Below the pieces are notes generated by a model. The model made no database searches and was not told the origin of the DNA. It saw only the letters and a list, made by a program, of their open reading frames with translations. This document shows, piece by piece, positions 25,325 to 35,550 of a stretch of 64,000 nucleotides of DNA. Within the stretch, counting starts at the first letter, position 1. Each line of letters starts with the position of its first letter. This DNA is from an uncultured Myxococcales bacterium (GTDB lineage Bacteria; Myxococcota_A; UBA9042): contig CAIMLR010000015.1 in the NCBI GenBank assembly GCA_903842345.1, positions 35,893 through 99,892 of the forward strand, written 5' to 3'. Position numbers and translations under genes: made by a program.

Positions 25325-26475
25325 CCTTCCATCGTTGGCGCGGAAACGGCCGCTCGCGGCTCGTCGACATCGATGTAGCGTTCGGCAATGCCAAAGAAGA
25401 TGTCGATGGCGCGGTCAAAAGCGTCGACGACATCCGGATCAAAGTGTCGGCCGCGGCCCGCGCGAATCACCTCCGTCGCCCGCTCCGCCGCTTGGGGCGC
25501 CTTGTAGACCCGCCGCGAAATGAGCGCATCGAACACGTCTGCGACCGCCATCAGCCGCGCGCTGATCGGAATTGCGTCGCCCACAAGCCCATCCGGATAG
25601 CCGCTGCCGTCCCATTTCTCATGGTGCCAATTGGCGATTTCCTTCGCGACGTTGAGGAACGCGACCGGCCGGTCAATCTCCCGCTCCGCGTGCTCAATCG
25701 CCTCGCGCCCCATCGGCGCGTGGCGCTTCATGATCGCCCATTCGTCCGGCGTCAGCGGTCCGGGCTTGAGCAGAATGCTGTCCGGAATGCCGACCTTGCC
25801 GATGTCGTGCAGCGGCGCCGATTTCACGAGCGTTTCGATGTAGCTCGCGGTGAGCGTCGGGGCGAAACGCGGATGTCCGCGCAGCGCCTCCGCCAACGCG
25901 CGCACGTAGCCTTGGGTCCGCAGCAAATGGTGCCCCGTCTCAGGGTCGCGCACTTCCGCGAGGCTCGCCAGCGCGCGAATGCTCACGTCCTGAATCACGA
26001 GGTTGTCCGCCATGCGCGCCGCGACTTCCGCCTCCAGGAGCCGCGTCTGGTCCTTCAGCAAGTCCCGCGCGTGCTTGAGCTCCAGGTGCGTGCGCACGCG
26101 GGCGAGCACGACCTGCGGCTGAATGGGCCGGGTGATGTAGTCGACCGCGCCGAGCTCAAGACCGCGCTCCTCCGCCGCCGTCCCTTCCATGGACGTAACG
26201 AAAATCACTGGAATATCGCGGGTCAGCGGGTTCTCGCGCAGCTTCTCCAGCACGGCGAAACCATCCATGTCCGGCATGAGGATGTCGAGCAGGATGAGGT
26301 TCGGCGACGGCTGCCGTTGCGCAGCCAAAATGGCGCGCGCGCCGGAATTGGCCACGCGCACGCTGTACAACGGCGCGAGGAGCTCGCCCAGAATCGCGAG
26401 GTTCTCCGGCGTGTCATCAACGATGAGCAACGTCTGCCCCTCAGGCAGCGGGCGACGTTCCTGGCCAAGGCTCAT
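25321..26475 (-). CDS. Response regulator with HD-GYP phosphodiesterase domain
   Basis: The 384-residue protein joins a receiver domain (about 14-130; phospho-acceptor Asp64 in 'ILLDILMPDMDG') to an HD-GYP domain (about 180-370). The HD pair is in 'LHDIGKVGIPD' (about 218), the conserved His pair and GYP motif in 'WHHEKWDGSGYPDG' (about 287-299), so all metal ligands I can check are intact. This RpfG-like layout hydrolyses cyclic di-GMP. Four-base overlaps on both sides couple it to the cyclase upstream and the hybrid kinase downstream. Phosphorylation by the kinase's HPt domain is expected but inferred. Confidence 0.95.
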   Translation of the reverse strand: MSLGQERRPLPEGQTLLIVDDTPENLAILGELLAPLYSVRVANSGARAILAAQRQPSPNLILLDILMPDMDGFAVLEKLRENPLTRDIPVIFVTSMEGTAAEERGLELGAVDYITRPIQPQVVLARVRTHLELKHARDLLKDQTRLLEAEVAARMADNLVIQDVSIRALASLAEVRDPETGHHLLRTQGYVRALAEALRGHPRFAPTLTASYIETLVKSAPLHDIGKVGIPDSILLKPGPLTPDEWAIMKRHAPMGREAIEHAEREIDRPVAFLNVAKEIANWHHEKWDGSGYPDGLVGDAIPISARLMAVADVFDALISRRVYKAPQAAERATEVIRAGRGRHFDPDVVDAFDRAIDIFFGIAERYIDVDEPRAAVSAPTMEG

Positions 26476-27542
26476 GGGTCCCCCAAGGCACCGGTGACGA
26501 TGTGCGTGTTGAGCGGCCGGTCGATGCCCTTCACGTGAATGGGCGCCTGGGGTTGGCAGTGGAACTGGCCCTCGACCAGCTTGAGGGTCTCCTCGGCGAT
26601 GAGCACCGTGTCAGAGGCCGCGACGTTTTCCAGCCGCGACGCCAAGTTCACCGTTGCGCCAAGCGCCGTGTAGGTCATCTGCCGTTTGCTGCCAAAATTG
26701 CCCACGATGCACGGCCCCGAGGCGACGCCGATGTGCAAGCGCAACGGCTCGCCGCCGCTTATCGCCATCCAGTCGTGCTGCAAGGCCGGAACCGCGGCCA
26801 TCATGTCCAACGCCGCGCGGACAGCCGCGATGGCATCCTGCTCGGAGCCAAGGGTCGCCGGGTCGCCAAAGACCACCATGCAAGCGTCGCCGATGAACTT
26901 GTCCAACGTTCCGTGGTGGCGCGACACGACTTCACTCATCACTTCAAAGTAGCCGTTCAGCAGCTCCGTCATCATCGCCGGATGCACGCGATCGGAGAGC
27001 GCGGTGAACCCGACGATATCGACAAACAGCACGGTGAGCGGGCGCTTGCGGCTGATGAGGCCACTGGGCGTTTCACCGCGCTGGATGCTGCTGGCCACTT
27101 CAACGCTGATGTAGGACTGGTAGTGCCGCCCCAAGCGTTCCAGCGACTGCCGCGCCCGCTTGAGCTCGAGGTGCAGGCGCACGCGCTGACGCACGACCGC
27201 GGGGCTGATCGGCTTGGTGATGTAGTCGACCGCGCCGACCGCGAGGCCATGCGCCTCGTCCTGAGCGTCCGACATCGCGGTGACGAAGATGACCGGGATG
27301 TCCCGCGTCCGCGAGCTGCCCTTCAGCAGCCGGCAAACCTCAAGGCCGTCCATTTCCGGCATCATGACGTCCAGCAAGATGAGATCGGGCAGCACCGGAC
27401 CTTCGCAGATCCGCAGACCTTTGGCGCCGGACGTCGCGACCTTGATCCTGTAGTTGTCTTCCAAGACGCCGGAAAGGACCGCGAGATTCTCGGGCGCGTC
27501 ATCAACCAACAGGATCAATGGCTTGAATTCAATGGTAGACAC
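26472..27542 (-). CDS. Response regulator with class III nucleotidyl cyclase domain
   Basis: The 356-residue protein has a receiver (about 8-130; Asp58 in 'LILLDVMMPEMDG') followed by a class III cyclase catalytic domain (about 165-350). Both metal-binding Asp residues are present (Asp175 in 'LFVDIVGFT', Asp219 in 'DKFIGDACMVVFG'), as are the transition-state Asn299 and Arg303 in 'ATVNLASRLE'. Lys215 and Thr292 at the base-selecting positions fit an adenylate cyclase. The start is GTG with GGAGGG close upstream. First gene of the operon, so it likely makes cAMP in response to the same signal that drives c-di-GMP hydrolysis. Confidence 0.94.
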   Translation of the reverse strand: MSTIEFKPLILLVDDAPENLAVLSGVLEDNYRIKVATSGAKGLRICEGPVLPDLILLDVMMPEMDGLEVCRLLKGSSRTRDIPVIFVTAMSDAQDEAHGLAVGAVDYITKPISPAVVRQRVRLHLELKRARQSLERLGRHYQSYISVEVASSIQRGETPSGLISRKRPLTVLFVDIVGFTALSDRVHPAMMTELLNGYFEVMSEVVSRHHGTLDKFIGDACMVVFGDPATLGSEQDAIAAVRAALDMMAAVPALQHDWMAISGGEPLRLHIGVASGPCIVGNFGSKRQMTYTALGATVNLASRLENVAASDTVLIAEETLKLVEGQFHCQPQAPIHVKGIDRPLNTHIVTGALGDP

Positions 27543-27635
27543 GCACCCTCCGGCGCGATGGTATCACCGCGTCCGGCGGGGGTCGATGAGAATGTGTCAC
27601 GGATCGGTCAGGCGACGGCAAAAGCCAGCGTCAGA

Positions 27636-29282
<1,647 letters not shown>

Positions 29283-29374
29283 GGGGACTCCCGTCAGGCG
29301 GCGAAAGGGCGCCGCTGGGGCCGGGAGTCTAGCACGTGAACGCGGGCGTGCGCCACGGCGGTGTCACGAAGGAA

Positions 29375-30112
29375 CTAGTTCCGACGACCGCCAAACAACC
29401 GCAGCAGCATCAGGAACAGGTTCACAAAGTCCAGGTAGAGGTTCAGCGCGCCGACCAGCGCGACCTTGCCTTCTTCTTCGCTCGTGTGGAAACCCATGTA
29501 GCCGAGCTTCTGGAAGCGCTGCACGTCGTACGCCGTCAGACCGGTGAAGATCAGCGCGCCGAGGCTGGAAATCGCGAATTGCAGGGCGCTGGAATGCATG
29601 AAGATGTTGACCACGCCGGCGATGATCAGCGCGACGACGCCCATCATCAGGAAGCTGCCCATGCTGGTCAGGTCGCGCTTGGTCGTGGCACCGACGACCG
29701 CCATCGCGCCGAACGTGCCGGCGGTGACGAAGAACGTGTTGGCGACCGATTCACGGGTGTAGAGCGTGACCATGAGGCCAAGCGTCAGGCCGTTGACGGC
29801 GGCGTAGGCGAGGAAAGATGCAGCCGCCGTGGCGAAATTCATGCGCTTGAGCAGTGCGGAGAAGCCGATGACCATCGCGAGTTCAAGGATGAGCAGCGCG
29901 CGGAACCATTCGGCGACGCCGGCCAGGAGGGTCTCGTTGCTGAGCACGGTCATCGCGACGACGCCGGAGAGCGCGAGGCCGCCGGCCATCCAACCGAACA
30001 TGCGGCTGGTGAAGCGCGCGGCCATCTCTGTGCGGCTGGCGTGCTCCATGTTGCCGGTCTGGCCCCAAGGGCTCTGCGTGGCGGGGGCGTAGGGATTGCG
30101 ATCGGGATTCAT
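29375..30112 (-). CDS. Bax inhibitor-1/YccA-family membrane protein
   Basis: The 245-residue protein has seven predicted transmembrane helices and the BI-1 family C-terminal pattern: 'FTGLTAYDVQRFQKL', then 'ALVGALNLYLDFVNLFL', where the Asp residues form the pH-sensing di-aspartyl latch in BsYetJ. The N-terminus is a 30-residue polar lead rich in Pro and Asn. The start ATG 30,112 has TGGAG eight bases before it; an upstream in-frame ATG at 30,136 lacks one. Relatives mediate pH-sensitive Ca2+ leak (YetJ) or interact with FtsH (YccA); which applies here is unknown. Confidence 0.93.
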   Translation of the reverse strand: MNPDRNPYAPATQSPWGQTGNMEHASRTEMAARFTSRMFGWMAGGLALSGVVAMTVLSNETLLAGVAEWFRALLILELAMVIGFSALLKRMNFATAAASFLAYAAVNGLTLGLMVTLYTRESVANTFFVTAGTFGAMAVVGATTKRDLTSMGSFLMMGVVALIIAGVVNIFMHSSALQFAISSLGALIFTGLTAYDVQRFQKLGYMGFHTSEEEGKVALVGALNLYLDFVNLFLMLLRLFGGRRN

Positions 30113-30147
30113 CCAAAGACTCCAAGCGCGGGTCAAGCCGCTCCTTC

Positions 30148-30175
30148 AAGTTAGACCGAATCGGTCCGCCGTCAA
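30148..30175 (-). promoter_or_regulatory. Probable promoter of the Bax inhibitor-1 gene
   Basis: On the minus strand TTGACG (30,175-30,170), a 16-nt spacer and TAACTT (30,153-30,148) lie about 36 nt before the start. The -35 matches 5 of 6. Confidence 0.5.
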
Positions 30176-30181
30176 GCTGCG

Positions 30182-31318
30182 TCAGAACGGCAAATCGTCG
30201 ACCTTGCCGATGGCCTGCATGGGAACCGCGACCGCCACGCCGGCGATGCGGTTGCGCAGCACGTCCGGCTGTTCAGACGCCAGCAGCGCCTGATCGACGG
30301 CGATCGTGCCCGCATGCGCGAGATCGACGAGGTGCTGGTCCAAGGTCTGGCAGCCGGTGCCGCGTCCCTGGTCGATGAGCGGTTGGATCGCGCTCACGTC
30401 GCCCGCGCCGCGCAGCACGTCGGCCATCTGGGGCGTCAGCGTCGCAGTCTCCATCGCCGGCACGCGCCCTTTGCCATCGGCAGTCGGCACGAGCTTCTGG
30501 TAGCTCACCGCCTTCAACTGCGCGGCAAGCCGCTGCCGGAACGGTTCGCGCCGCGCCGGATCCAGCCGCGCCAGCGTCTGCCGCAGCCATTCAACGGGCG
30601 GCCCGCCCGCTACGACCGCAAGCACCAGCCGCCCCTGTTCCGCAAGCGCAATCGCCGACTCCAGGTGCTCCGGCGGCAAGTCGCCGATCGCGACGACGTC
30701 GCAATCCATCCGCGCCATGTGGCCGAGCGCCGACGCGATGTCCGCGGTATCCGTGTGCAGCTCGCGTTGGCGAATGAACGCCATCTTGTCGTCGAACAGC
30801 ACCTCAATCGGGTCTTCCACCGTCACGATGTGGCGCGGATTGGCAGCGACCGTATTGATGTGCTCAACCAGCGCCTGCCACGTCGTCGAACGCCCCGATC
30901 CCGGTGGGCCTGCCAGAATCACCAGACCGCGCGGCAGGAGCGCCCAACTACCGAGGATCTTGGGGAGGTTCAGTTCCCGCAACGCCTGCGCCTTGGCCGG
31001 CACCACGTGCACGACAATGCCCACCGCGCCGCGCTGGCGCAACAGCGTCACCCGAAAGCGACCGCAGCCCACGACGCCATGCGCGAACGTCACGTCGGCG
31101 CCCGACGACCAGTGCGGCAGCCACGCGCCCGGGACCAGGCCATGCGCGACTTCATCCAAGTCTGCTTCTGAAAACGTTGCCTCATCCTTGCGCGAAATCA
31201 GCGCGCCGGAACGGCGATACAGCGGGCGTTGGCCTGGCTTGACGTGCACTTCCGCGATGCCGCGCGTGGAGGCAAAGCGCAGGACTTGCTCAAACCGGCC
31301 GATGACTTCACTGGACAT
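30182..31318 (-). CDS. PilT-like ATPase with degenerate active site
   Basis: The 378-residue protein has the PilT/PilU layout: N-terminal PAS-like domain (1-110) with 'AEVHVKPGQRPLYRRSG', then a RecA-like domain. The Walker A reads GPPGSGRST (137-145), with Arg143 in place of the invariant Lys. The Asp box 'TVEDPIE' is kept, but the catalytic Glu of the Walker B (normally VGEMRD) is Asp in IGDLPP, and the His box (normally AETGHLVFGTLHT) reads 'AEQGRLVLAVVAGG' with both His lost. It probably binds nucleotide poorly or not at all. A regulatory paralogue in a type IV pilus system is my inference; no other pilus genes are in the window. Confidence 0.85.
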   Translation of the reverse strand: MSSEVIGRFEQVLRFASTRGIAEVHVKPGQRPLYRRSGALISRKDEATFSEADLDEVAHGLVPGAWLPHWSSGADVTFAHGVVGCGRFRVTLLRQRGAVGIVVHVVPAKAQALRELNLPKILGSWALLPRGLVILAGPPGSGRSTTWQALVEHINTVAANPRHIVTVEDPIEVLFDDKMAFIRQRELHTDTADIASALGHMARMDCDVVAIGDLPPEHLESAIALAEQGRLVLAVVAGGPPVEWLRQTLARLDPARREPFRQRLAAQLKAVSYQKLVPTADGKGRVPAMETATLTPQMADVLRGAGDVSAIQPLIDQGRGTGCQTLDQHLVDLAHAGTIAVDQALLASEQPDVLRNRIAGVAVAVPMQAIGKVDDLPF

Positions 31319-31371
31319 ACCACCCCATCCGCCACCGCACCGGCGTCGCTCTGGCCTGTTGGTGCTGGCGC

Positions 31372-31830
31372 CTACTGCGCGGGCGGCTCGGCGGGCTTGG
31401 CCGGTTCAGCCGGCTTGGCGGGCGCGGCCTTGGAAAAATCCACCACGTGCTTGGAGCGGAACGCGATGACCGTCGTCTTGCCCTTCTGCGCGACGTTGGT
31501 CCGCTTGAATTCCGCCGGCTTGAGCACCAACGTGAACGGCTCCCAGCCCGCTTCCCGCGGCGACAGGACGACCGTGTGCTCGCCGCTGCGCTCAATCCCG
31601 CGGATCACAAGCGTCTTGCGGTTGTCCGTGTACTCGTGGTTCTCCCACTCTTTGCCGTCCAGCGTGAACTTGACGAACTCGAGCTTCATGTGGATGAAGG
31701 CCTCGCCGCCGATGTCCGCCTCACTGACGTCCGAAGTCGGTTCCGACGGCGCGGGCTTCGCAGCCATCGCCGGCAGGGCGAACAAGCCACTTGCCGCGAG
31801 CAGAATCAGGATTCGATGCAACGCTTTCAT
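31372..31830 (-). CDS. Exported hypothetical protein (152 aa) with Lys/Pro/Ala/Glu tail
   Basis: I start at ATG 31,830, which has GGGAGC ten bases upstream and yields a clean signal peptide (MKALHRILI, hydrophobic core, cleavage after AMA). The mature protein has one small beta-rich domain (about 35-125) with 'GIERSGEHTVVLSPREAGWE', which recalls PEGA-type surface domains, followed by repeats of AKPAEP. Function is unknown. It lies 53 nt upstream of the PilT-like gene on the same strand and may be co-transcribed with it. Confidence 0.65.
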   Translation of the reverse strand: MKALHRILILLAASGLFALPAMAAKPAPSEPTSDVSEADIGGEAFIHMKLEFVKFTLDGKEWENHEYTDNRKTLVIRGIERSGEHTVVLSPREAGWEPFTLVLKPAEFKRTNVAQKGKTTVIAFRSKHVVDFSKAAPAKPAEPAKPAEPPAQ

Positions 31831-31868
31831 AACAGCTCCCATCAGTTGCGGGATCACACCGCACGACA

Positions 31869-31897
31869 ATGCTAAGCCTGCGACTTGGCGGTCACAA
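31869..31897 (-). promoter_or_regulatory. Probable promoter of the 31,830 gene
   Basis: On the minus strand TTGTGA (31,897-31,892), 17 nt and TAGCAT (31,874-31,869). The -10 matches the one before the 53,873 gene exactly. Confidence 0.5.
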
Positions 31898-31971
31898 GGC
31901 CCGCGGGCAAGTACAAGCCCAATCCTCAGACGCGCATGACGTGCCTGTGATTCATTCACCGCGGCAATGGC

Positions 31972-32646
31972 CTAGCTGCGCGCCTCGAGCTTGGCGATGC
32001 GCGCCTCCAACTCCTCGACACGCTTGCGCAAAGCCGCGACTTCATCCTCGTCCGCGCCGCGCAGACCCAGCGCGCCCGCGACGTGCCGCACGCGATCGTC
32101 CAGCTTGTGCTGCAGTTCGTCCGCCGCCCGCTGCGTCTGCTCGACGAAGCCCGCCATCAGCGGCAAGCTGTCCGACTTGACCGCCTCGGACTTCGCGGTA
32201 TCCGCCTTGGCCGCTTCCGGCTTGCCATCGGCGTCCACGCCGCCCTGCTCTTCGTTGCGGCGATGCAACAGCTTCTCCGCGCGCTTTTCAGCTTCCGTCT
32301 TGAACGCCGTGATCGTGCGTTCCGCATCGACGCGCCAACGCTCCGCGCCTTCTTTCACCCGGCTGACCGGCTCGGCGACCTTGCGGGAAAGGAACTCGTT
32401 GCCCGACGAAATGAGGTTGCGCAGCCCAGCCAGCGGGACCGTGCCGCGCTGTTTGCGCTCAGAATCCAGCAACGCCTGCGTCAGCGTCACTTCCGTCAGG
32501 TCCTGCTTGGTCTTGTTGTCGATGACCCGCACTTCCGTGCCTTGGCGGACAATCTCGGCAATTTCTTCCAGGGTCACGTAGCAGGACCGCGCAGTGTCGT
32601 ACATCTTGCGGTTGGCATAGCGTTTGATCACGCGCGGTTCAGACAT
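31972..32646 (-). CDS. PhaR-like polyhydroxyalkanoate regulator
   Basis: The first 60 residues hold the PHB-accumulation regulator DNA-binding domain: 'VIKRYANRKMYDTARSCYVT' then 'LEEIAEIVRQG'. The remainder (65-224) is long and charged, with a coiled-coil C-terminus (about 190-222) rich in Glu, Arg and Leu, rather than the short PHB_acc domain of Ralstonia PhaR. Such proteins repress phasin genes and bind PHA granules. I use ATG 32,646, because the family begins within a few residues of 'RVIKRYANRK'. No pha genes are in the window, so the target is open. Confidence 0.82.
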   Translation of the reverse strand: MSEPRVIKRYANRKMYDTARSCYVTLEEIAEIVRQGTEVRVIDNKTKQDLTEVTLTQALLDSERKQRGTVPLAGLRNLISSGNEFLSRKVAEPVSRVKEGAERWRVDAERTITAFKTEAEKRAEKLLHRRNEEQGGVDADGKPEAAKADTAKSEAVKSDSLPLMAGFVEQTQRAADELQHKLDDRVRHVAGALGLRGADEDEVAALRKRVEELEARIAKLEARS

Positions 32647-32705
32647 GGCACAACCTGAGAGCCCCTGAAGCGAGGCGGCGGTATTGTCCGCCCAGATAAT
32701 GCAGT

Positions 32706-32751
32706 GCGTCAATGCCGATGACGCGCTTTTTGCTGCGTCAAATCGCGTCAA
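32706..32751. repeat. Three GCGTCAA motifs upstream of the PhaR-like gene
   Basis: GCGTCAA occurs at 32,706-32,712, 32,735-32,741 and 32,745-32,751, spaced 29 and 10 nt apart. The last pair is one helical turn apart. On the minus strand they read TTGACGC, so one (32,712-32,706) also serves as a -35 (TTGACG, 18 nt, GACAAT). They may be operator sites, perhaps for autoregulation. Confidence 0.5.
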
Positions 32752-32760
32752 ACCGCCGCG

Positions 32761-33336
32761 TTACGCTTGCCAGTGCGGGCGGACGCGCGCGATGAAGCGC
32801 TGGAGGATGCGCGCGCTCGCGCCCCAAACCACCGTGCCGTCGCTGAAATGGAAGCGTGGCGCGCGGAACGGAATGCCAAAAATGCTGAAGTCGAGCCAGG
32901 AGACCGGCTCAGCGGCCACAACCTCCGCCAACGGCAGTTCCAACACGCGCTCGACCTCGACCGGATCCGCGCGCCACGCCGGCGGCGGATCGGCGATCCA
33001 CGCGAGCAACGGCCGGATGTGATAGTTCGTCACGTAGGTGCGGTCGTCATCCAGCGCCCCCAGCATCTGCACGCGGTCCGGGGGCAGGCCAATCTCCTCC
33101 CACGCCTCACGCAGTGCCGCCTGCTCGGACGTCTCGCCCGCCTCCACGCCGCCGCCCGGGAAGCCAATTTGACCGGCGTGACTGCGCATCGCGCTCGACT
33201 TCTTCAGCATCACAAGCGTCGGTCCGCCCGGGCGATCCACGATCGCGAGCAGCACCGCGGAAGCCTTGTTGCCCTCCAACGGCAGCGTCTGCGCCGGCGT
33301 GAGCACGGCTTTGCGCAGGGATTCGCGGGCGGTCAT
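32761..33336 (-). CDS. nudL: NUDIX CoA pyrophosphatase (NudL/YeaB family)
   Basis: The 191-residue protein carries a complete Nudix box (residues 62-84, 'GGGVEAGETSEQAALREAWE' then EIGL) and the preceding UPF0035 signature 'RSHAGQIGFPGG', which marks CoA and acyl-CoA pyrophosphatases. It would cleave CoA to 3',5'-ADP and phosphopantetheine, controlling CoA turnover. It begins three bases after the tyrS stop, as the fourth gene of the yebC operon. Confidence 0.92.
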   Translation of the reverse strand: MTARESLRKAVLTPAQTLPLEGNKASAVLLAIVDRPGGPTLVMLKKSSAMRSHAGQIGFPGGGVEAGETSEQAALREAWEEIGLPPDRVQMLGALDDDRTYVTNYHIRPLLAWIADPPPAWRADPVEVERVLELPLAEVVAAEPVSWLDFSIFGIPFRAPRFHFSDGTVVWGASARILQRFIARVRPHWQA

Positions 33337-33339
33337 CGG

Positions 33340-34632
33340 CTACGCGCCAAAGTCAGCGAGGAAGTAGGATTTCTTGCCCTGGCGGATGAGCGCGTACCGC
33401 CCGTGGATCCGCTCCGGCGTCGTGCGCAGGTCGTCCAGCGTGAGCTTTGCGCCGTTCACGGACACGGAATTGGCCTGCACCGCGCGCTTGGCGTCGCCAT
33501 TGGACTGGAACGGCCGCTTTTCGCCCACCAGCAGGTCGATCATGGTCGCGTCCGGGCGCGCGTCGTGACACGGCAGCTCGCGCAGGAACACGTTGGTAAA
33601 AATGACGTCCGGCGCGTCATGGGCATTGCCGCTGAACAGAAAATCGATCGCGCGCATCGCCCACGTCAGCGCTTCCTCGCCGTGCACGAGCGCCGTCATC
33701 GTCGCCGCCAGCGCCTTCTGAGCGTCGCGCTTTTCCGGCGCGGCGATCTGGAGCGCGACAACCGCTGCGATCGCCTCGGCCGAATCAAACGTGAAGTAGC
33801 GCAGGTAGTTGACCGCGTCCGCGTCGTCCACGTTCATCCAGAACTGGTAGAACTGGTACGGGCTCGTGCGCTTGGGATCCAGCCAAATCGTGCCCTGCTC
33901 CGTCTTGCCGAACTTCTCGCCGTTCTTGGACGTGATGAGCGGCACCGTCACGCCAAAAGCCGGCTTCTCGTCCGCGCCCTCCGCCAGCCGACCGATGAGA
34001 TCGGTCCCCGAGACGATGTTGCCCCACTGATCCGACCCGCCAAATTGGGCGCGACAATTGCTCCGCCGGTACAGCTCCAGAAAGTCGTACGCTTGGAGCA
34101 GCATGTAGCTGAACTCGGTGTAGCTGATGCCCTGCTCACGCGCTTCCAGCCGCGTCTTGACGGAGTCGCGCTGGACCATCGCGTTGACGCTGAAGTGCTT
34201 GCCGATGTCGCGCAGAAAGTCGATGAGCGTCAGGTTGTTCAGCCACTTCGCGTTGTCAGCGAACTCCGGATCCGCCTCGTGTCCAACCGCCGCCGCCATG
34301 TTGCGCCAGACTTGCAGGATCTGCTCTTCGATGGCGCGCGCGTTCCGCCGCACATCGTCGTCCGTTTGCAGTTTGCGCTCCGCCGACTTGCCCGACGGAT
34401 CGCCGATCATGCCCGTACCGCCGCCGACCAGCGCGATCGGCCGATGTCCCGCCTTGGCCAGCCGCATCAAGAGCGTAATCTGCAGCAGGGAGCCGACGTG
34501 GAGGCTGTCCGCCGTTGGGTCAAAACCGATGTACACGCCGCAGCCGGGCTGACCGAGCGCCGCCTTGGCCGTCGCTTCGTCCGTCACCTGATGCAGCAAA
34601 CCGCGCCAGCGCAAATCTTGCAGGAACTCCAT
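33340..34632 (-). CDS. tyrS: Tyrosyl-tRNA synthetase
   Basis: This class I synthetase charges tRNA-Tyr. The 430-residue chain contains the HIGH variant 'LHVGSL' (about residue 45), the tyrosine-binding 'GGSDQWGNIVSG' (about 200), the KMSKS variant 'EKFGKTEQGTIWLD', and a C-terminal S4-like RNA-binding domain (about 360-430). The ATG has AGAGG seven bases upstream. Sandwiched between a lipoprotein gene and nudL with gaps of three bases. Confidence 0.98.
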   Translation of the reverse strand: MEFLQDLRWRGLLHQVTDEATAKAALGQPGCGVYIGFDPTADSLHVGSLLQITLLMRLAKAGHRPIALVGGGTGMIGDPSGKSAERKLQTDDDVRRNARAIEEQILQVWRNMAAAVGHEADPEFADNAKWLNNLTLIDFLRDIGKHFSVNAMVQRDSVKTRLEAREQGISYTEFSYMLLQAYDFLELYRRSNCRAQFGGSDQWGNIVSGTDLIGRLAEGADEKPAFGVTVPLITSKNGEKFGKTEQGTIWLDPKRTSPYQFYQFWMNVDDADAVNYLRYFTFDSAEAIAAVVALQIAAPEKRDAQKALAATMTALVHGEEALTWAMRAIDFLFSGNAHDAPDVIFTNVFLRELPCHDARPDATMIDLLVGEKRPFQSNGDAKRAVQANSVSVNGAKLTLDDLRTTPERIHGRYALIRQGKKSYFLADFGA

Positions 34633-34635
34633 TGC

Positions 34636-35550
34636 CTACCTCTTGTCCGGGGCAGCCGGAATCGTCAGGTGAAACGCCAGGGCCTGCTCGCCTTTCTTGG
34701 GCGCGATCAGGACGAGCCACTCGCCCGCCTGCGGCGTCTCCCAACGGAGCAGCGGCGGCTCGCCACTCGCTTCCAGCACGAGCGCCCGCCCCATCGGCGG
34801 ATCGACAAGTACGGCGATCGGCACACTCACCGGCCCTTTGCGATGGCCCTGGTTGTCGATGTCCTGCAACTGCAGGTTGAGCGGCGCGGTCGGCGTGCGA
34901 TCCGCCGGGAGCAAAACCAGCTCCACGTGCTCCTGCGACGTCTCCGAGCGCAGGCTCAGACCGTTCAGACCAGGCCCCATCAGCTGCGGCAGCTTGCCCG
35001 CCACGGAAACGGGCGAAATCACCGCGTGCAGCGCGCCACCCTGGGGACGAAACACCGCCACCAGCGCGTGATCGCCGCCGGCTGGAGGCGCAAACGCCAG
35101 CGCGCGCGCATCCGCACCCTCGCGCACGGGCGCTACCGCGTGGGCCGCCAGCGCGTGCCGCATGTCGCGCGCCACGAGGAAACCCAGCATCTCCGCAGCG
35201 CCGATCCGGTCCAGCGCGCCGATCGGGTGACCTTCTGGATCCAGCGCGGTCGTGTAGATCGCCGTTGAAACGCCGGCTTTGGGCTGCGGGAGCGGTTGGC
35301 CGTTGCTGTCGAGAAAGCCGGTGGAGAGCTGAAAGCCATCCGCAGCTTTGGACGACGGACCGGCGTAAACCGGCGTCGCCGCTGCCGCTTCTGCCACCGC
35401 GCCCGCCGCATGGGGCACCGACACCGCGTTGATTTCCTGACTTGCGGGGGCCTGCGCGACCGGTGGCGGCGTTTCTGAGCAGCCGCGACAGCCCGACAAT
35501 CCCAGGCTCGCGACCGTCGCCGCGAGTCCCAGCAGGTGGCGCGTGTCCAC
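34636..35550 (-). CDS. Hypothetical lipoprotein (304 aa) in the yebC-tyrS operon
   Basis: The GTG start (35,550) is directly next to the yebC stop and has GGAAGG seven bases upstream. The N-terminus 'MDTRHLLGLAATVASLGLSG' followed by Cys is a lipoprotein signal. The mature protein has a Pro/Ala/Val linker then a domain of about 220 residues without a recognised family; it is mostly beta with several Leu-Pro repeats. Its place between two translation-related genes is likely incidental operon structure. Function is unknown. Confidence 0.7.
   Translation of the reverse strand: MDTRHLLGLAATVASLGLSGCRGCSETPPPVAQAPASQEINAVSVPHAAGAVAEAAAATPVYAGPSSKAADGFQLSTGFLDSNGQPLPQPKAGVSTAIYTTALDPEGHPIGALDRIGAAEMLGFLVARDMRHALAAHAVAPVREGADARALAFAPPAGGDHALVAVFRPQGGALHAVISPVSVAGKLPQLMGPGLNGLSLRSETSQEHVELVLLPADRTPTAPLNLQLQDIDNQGHRKGPVSVPIAVLVDPPMGRALVLEASGEPPLLRWETPQAGEWLVLIAPKKGEQALAFHLTIPAAPDKR

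Noticed and set aside
32767..35268. Plus-strand frame of 833 codons antisense to nudL-tyrS and the lipoprotein
   Set aside because: Covers three confirmed minus-strand genes; composition is a shadow.
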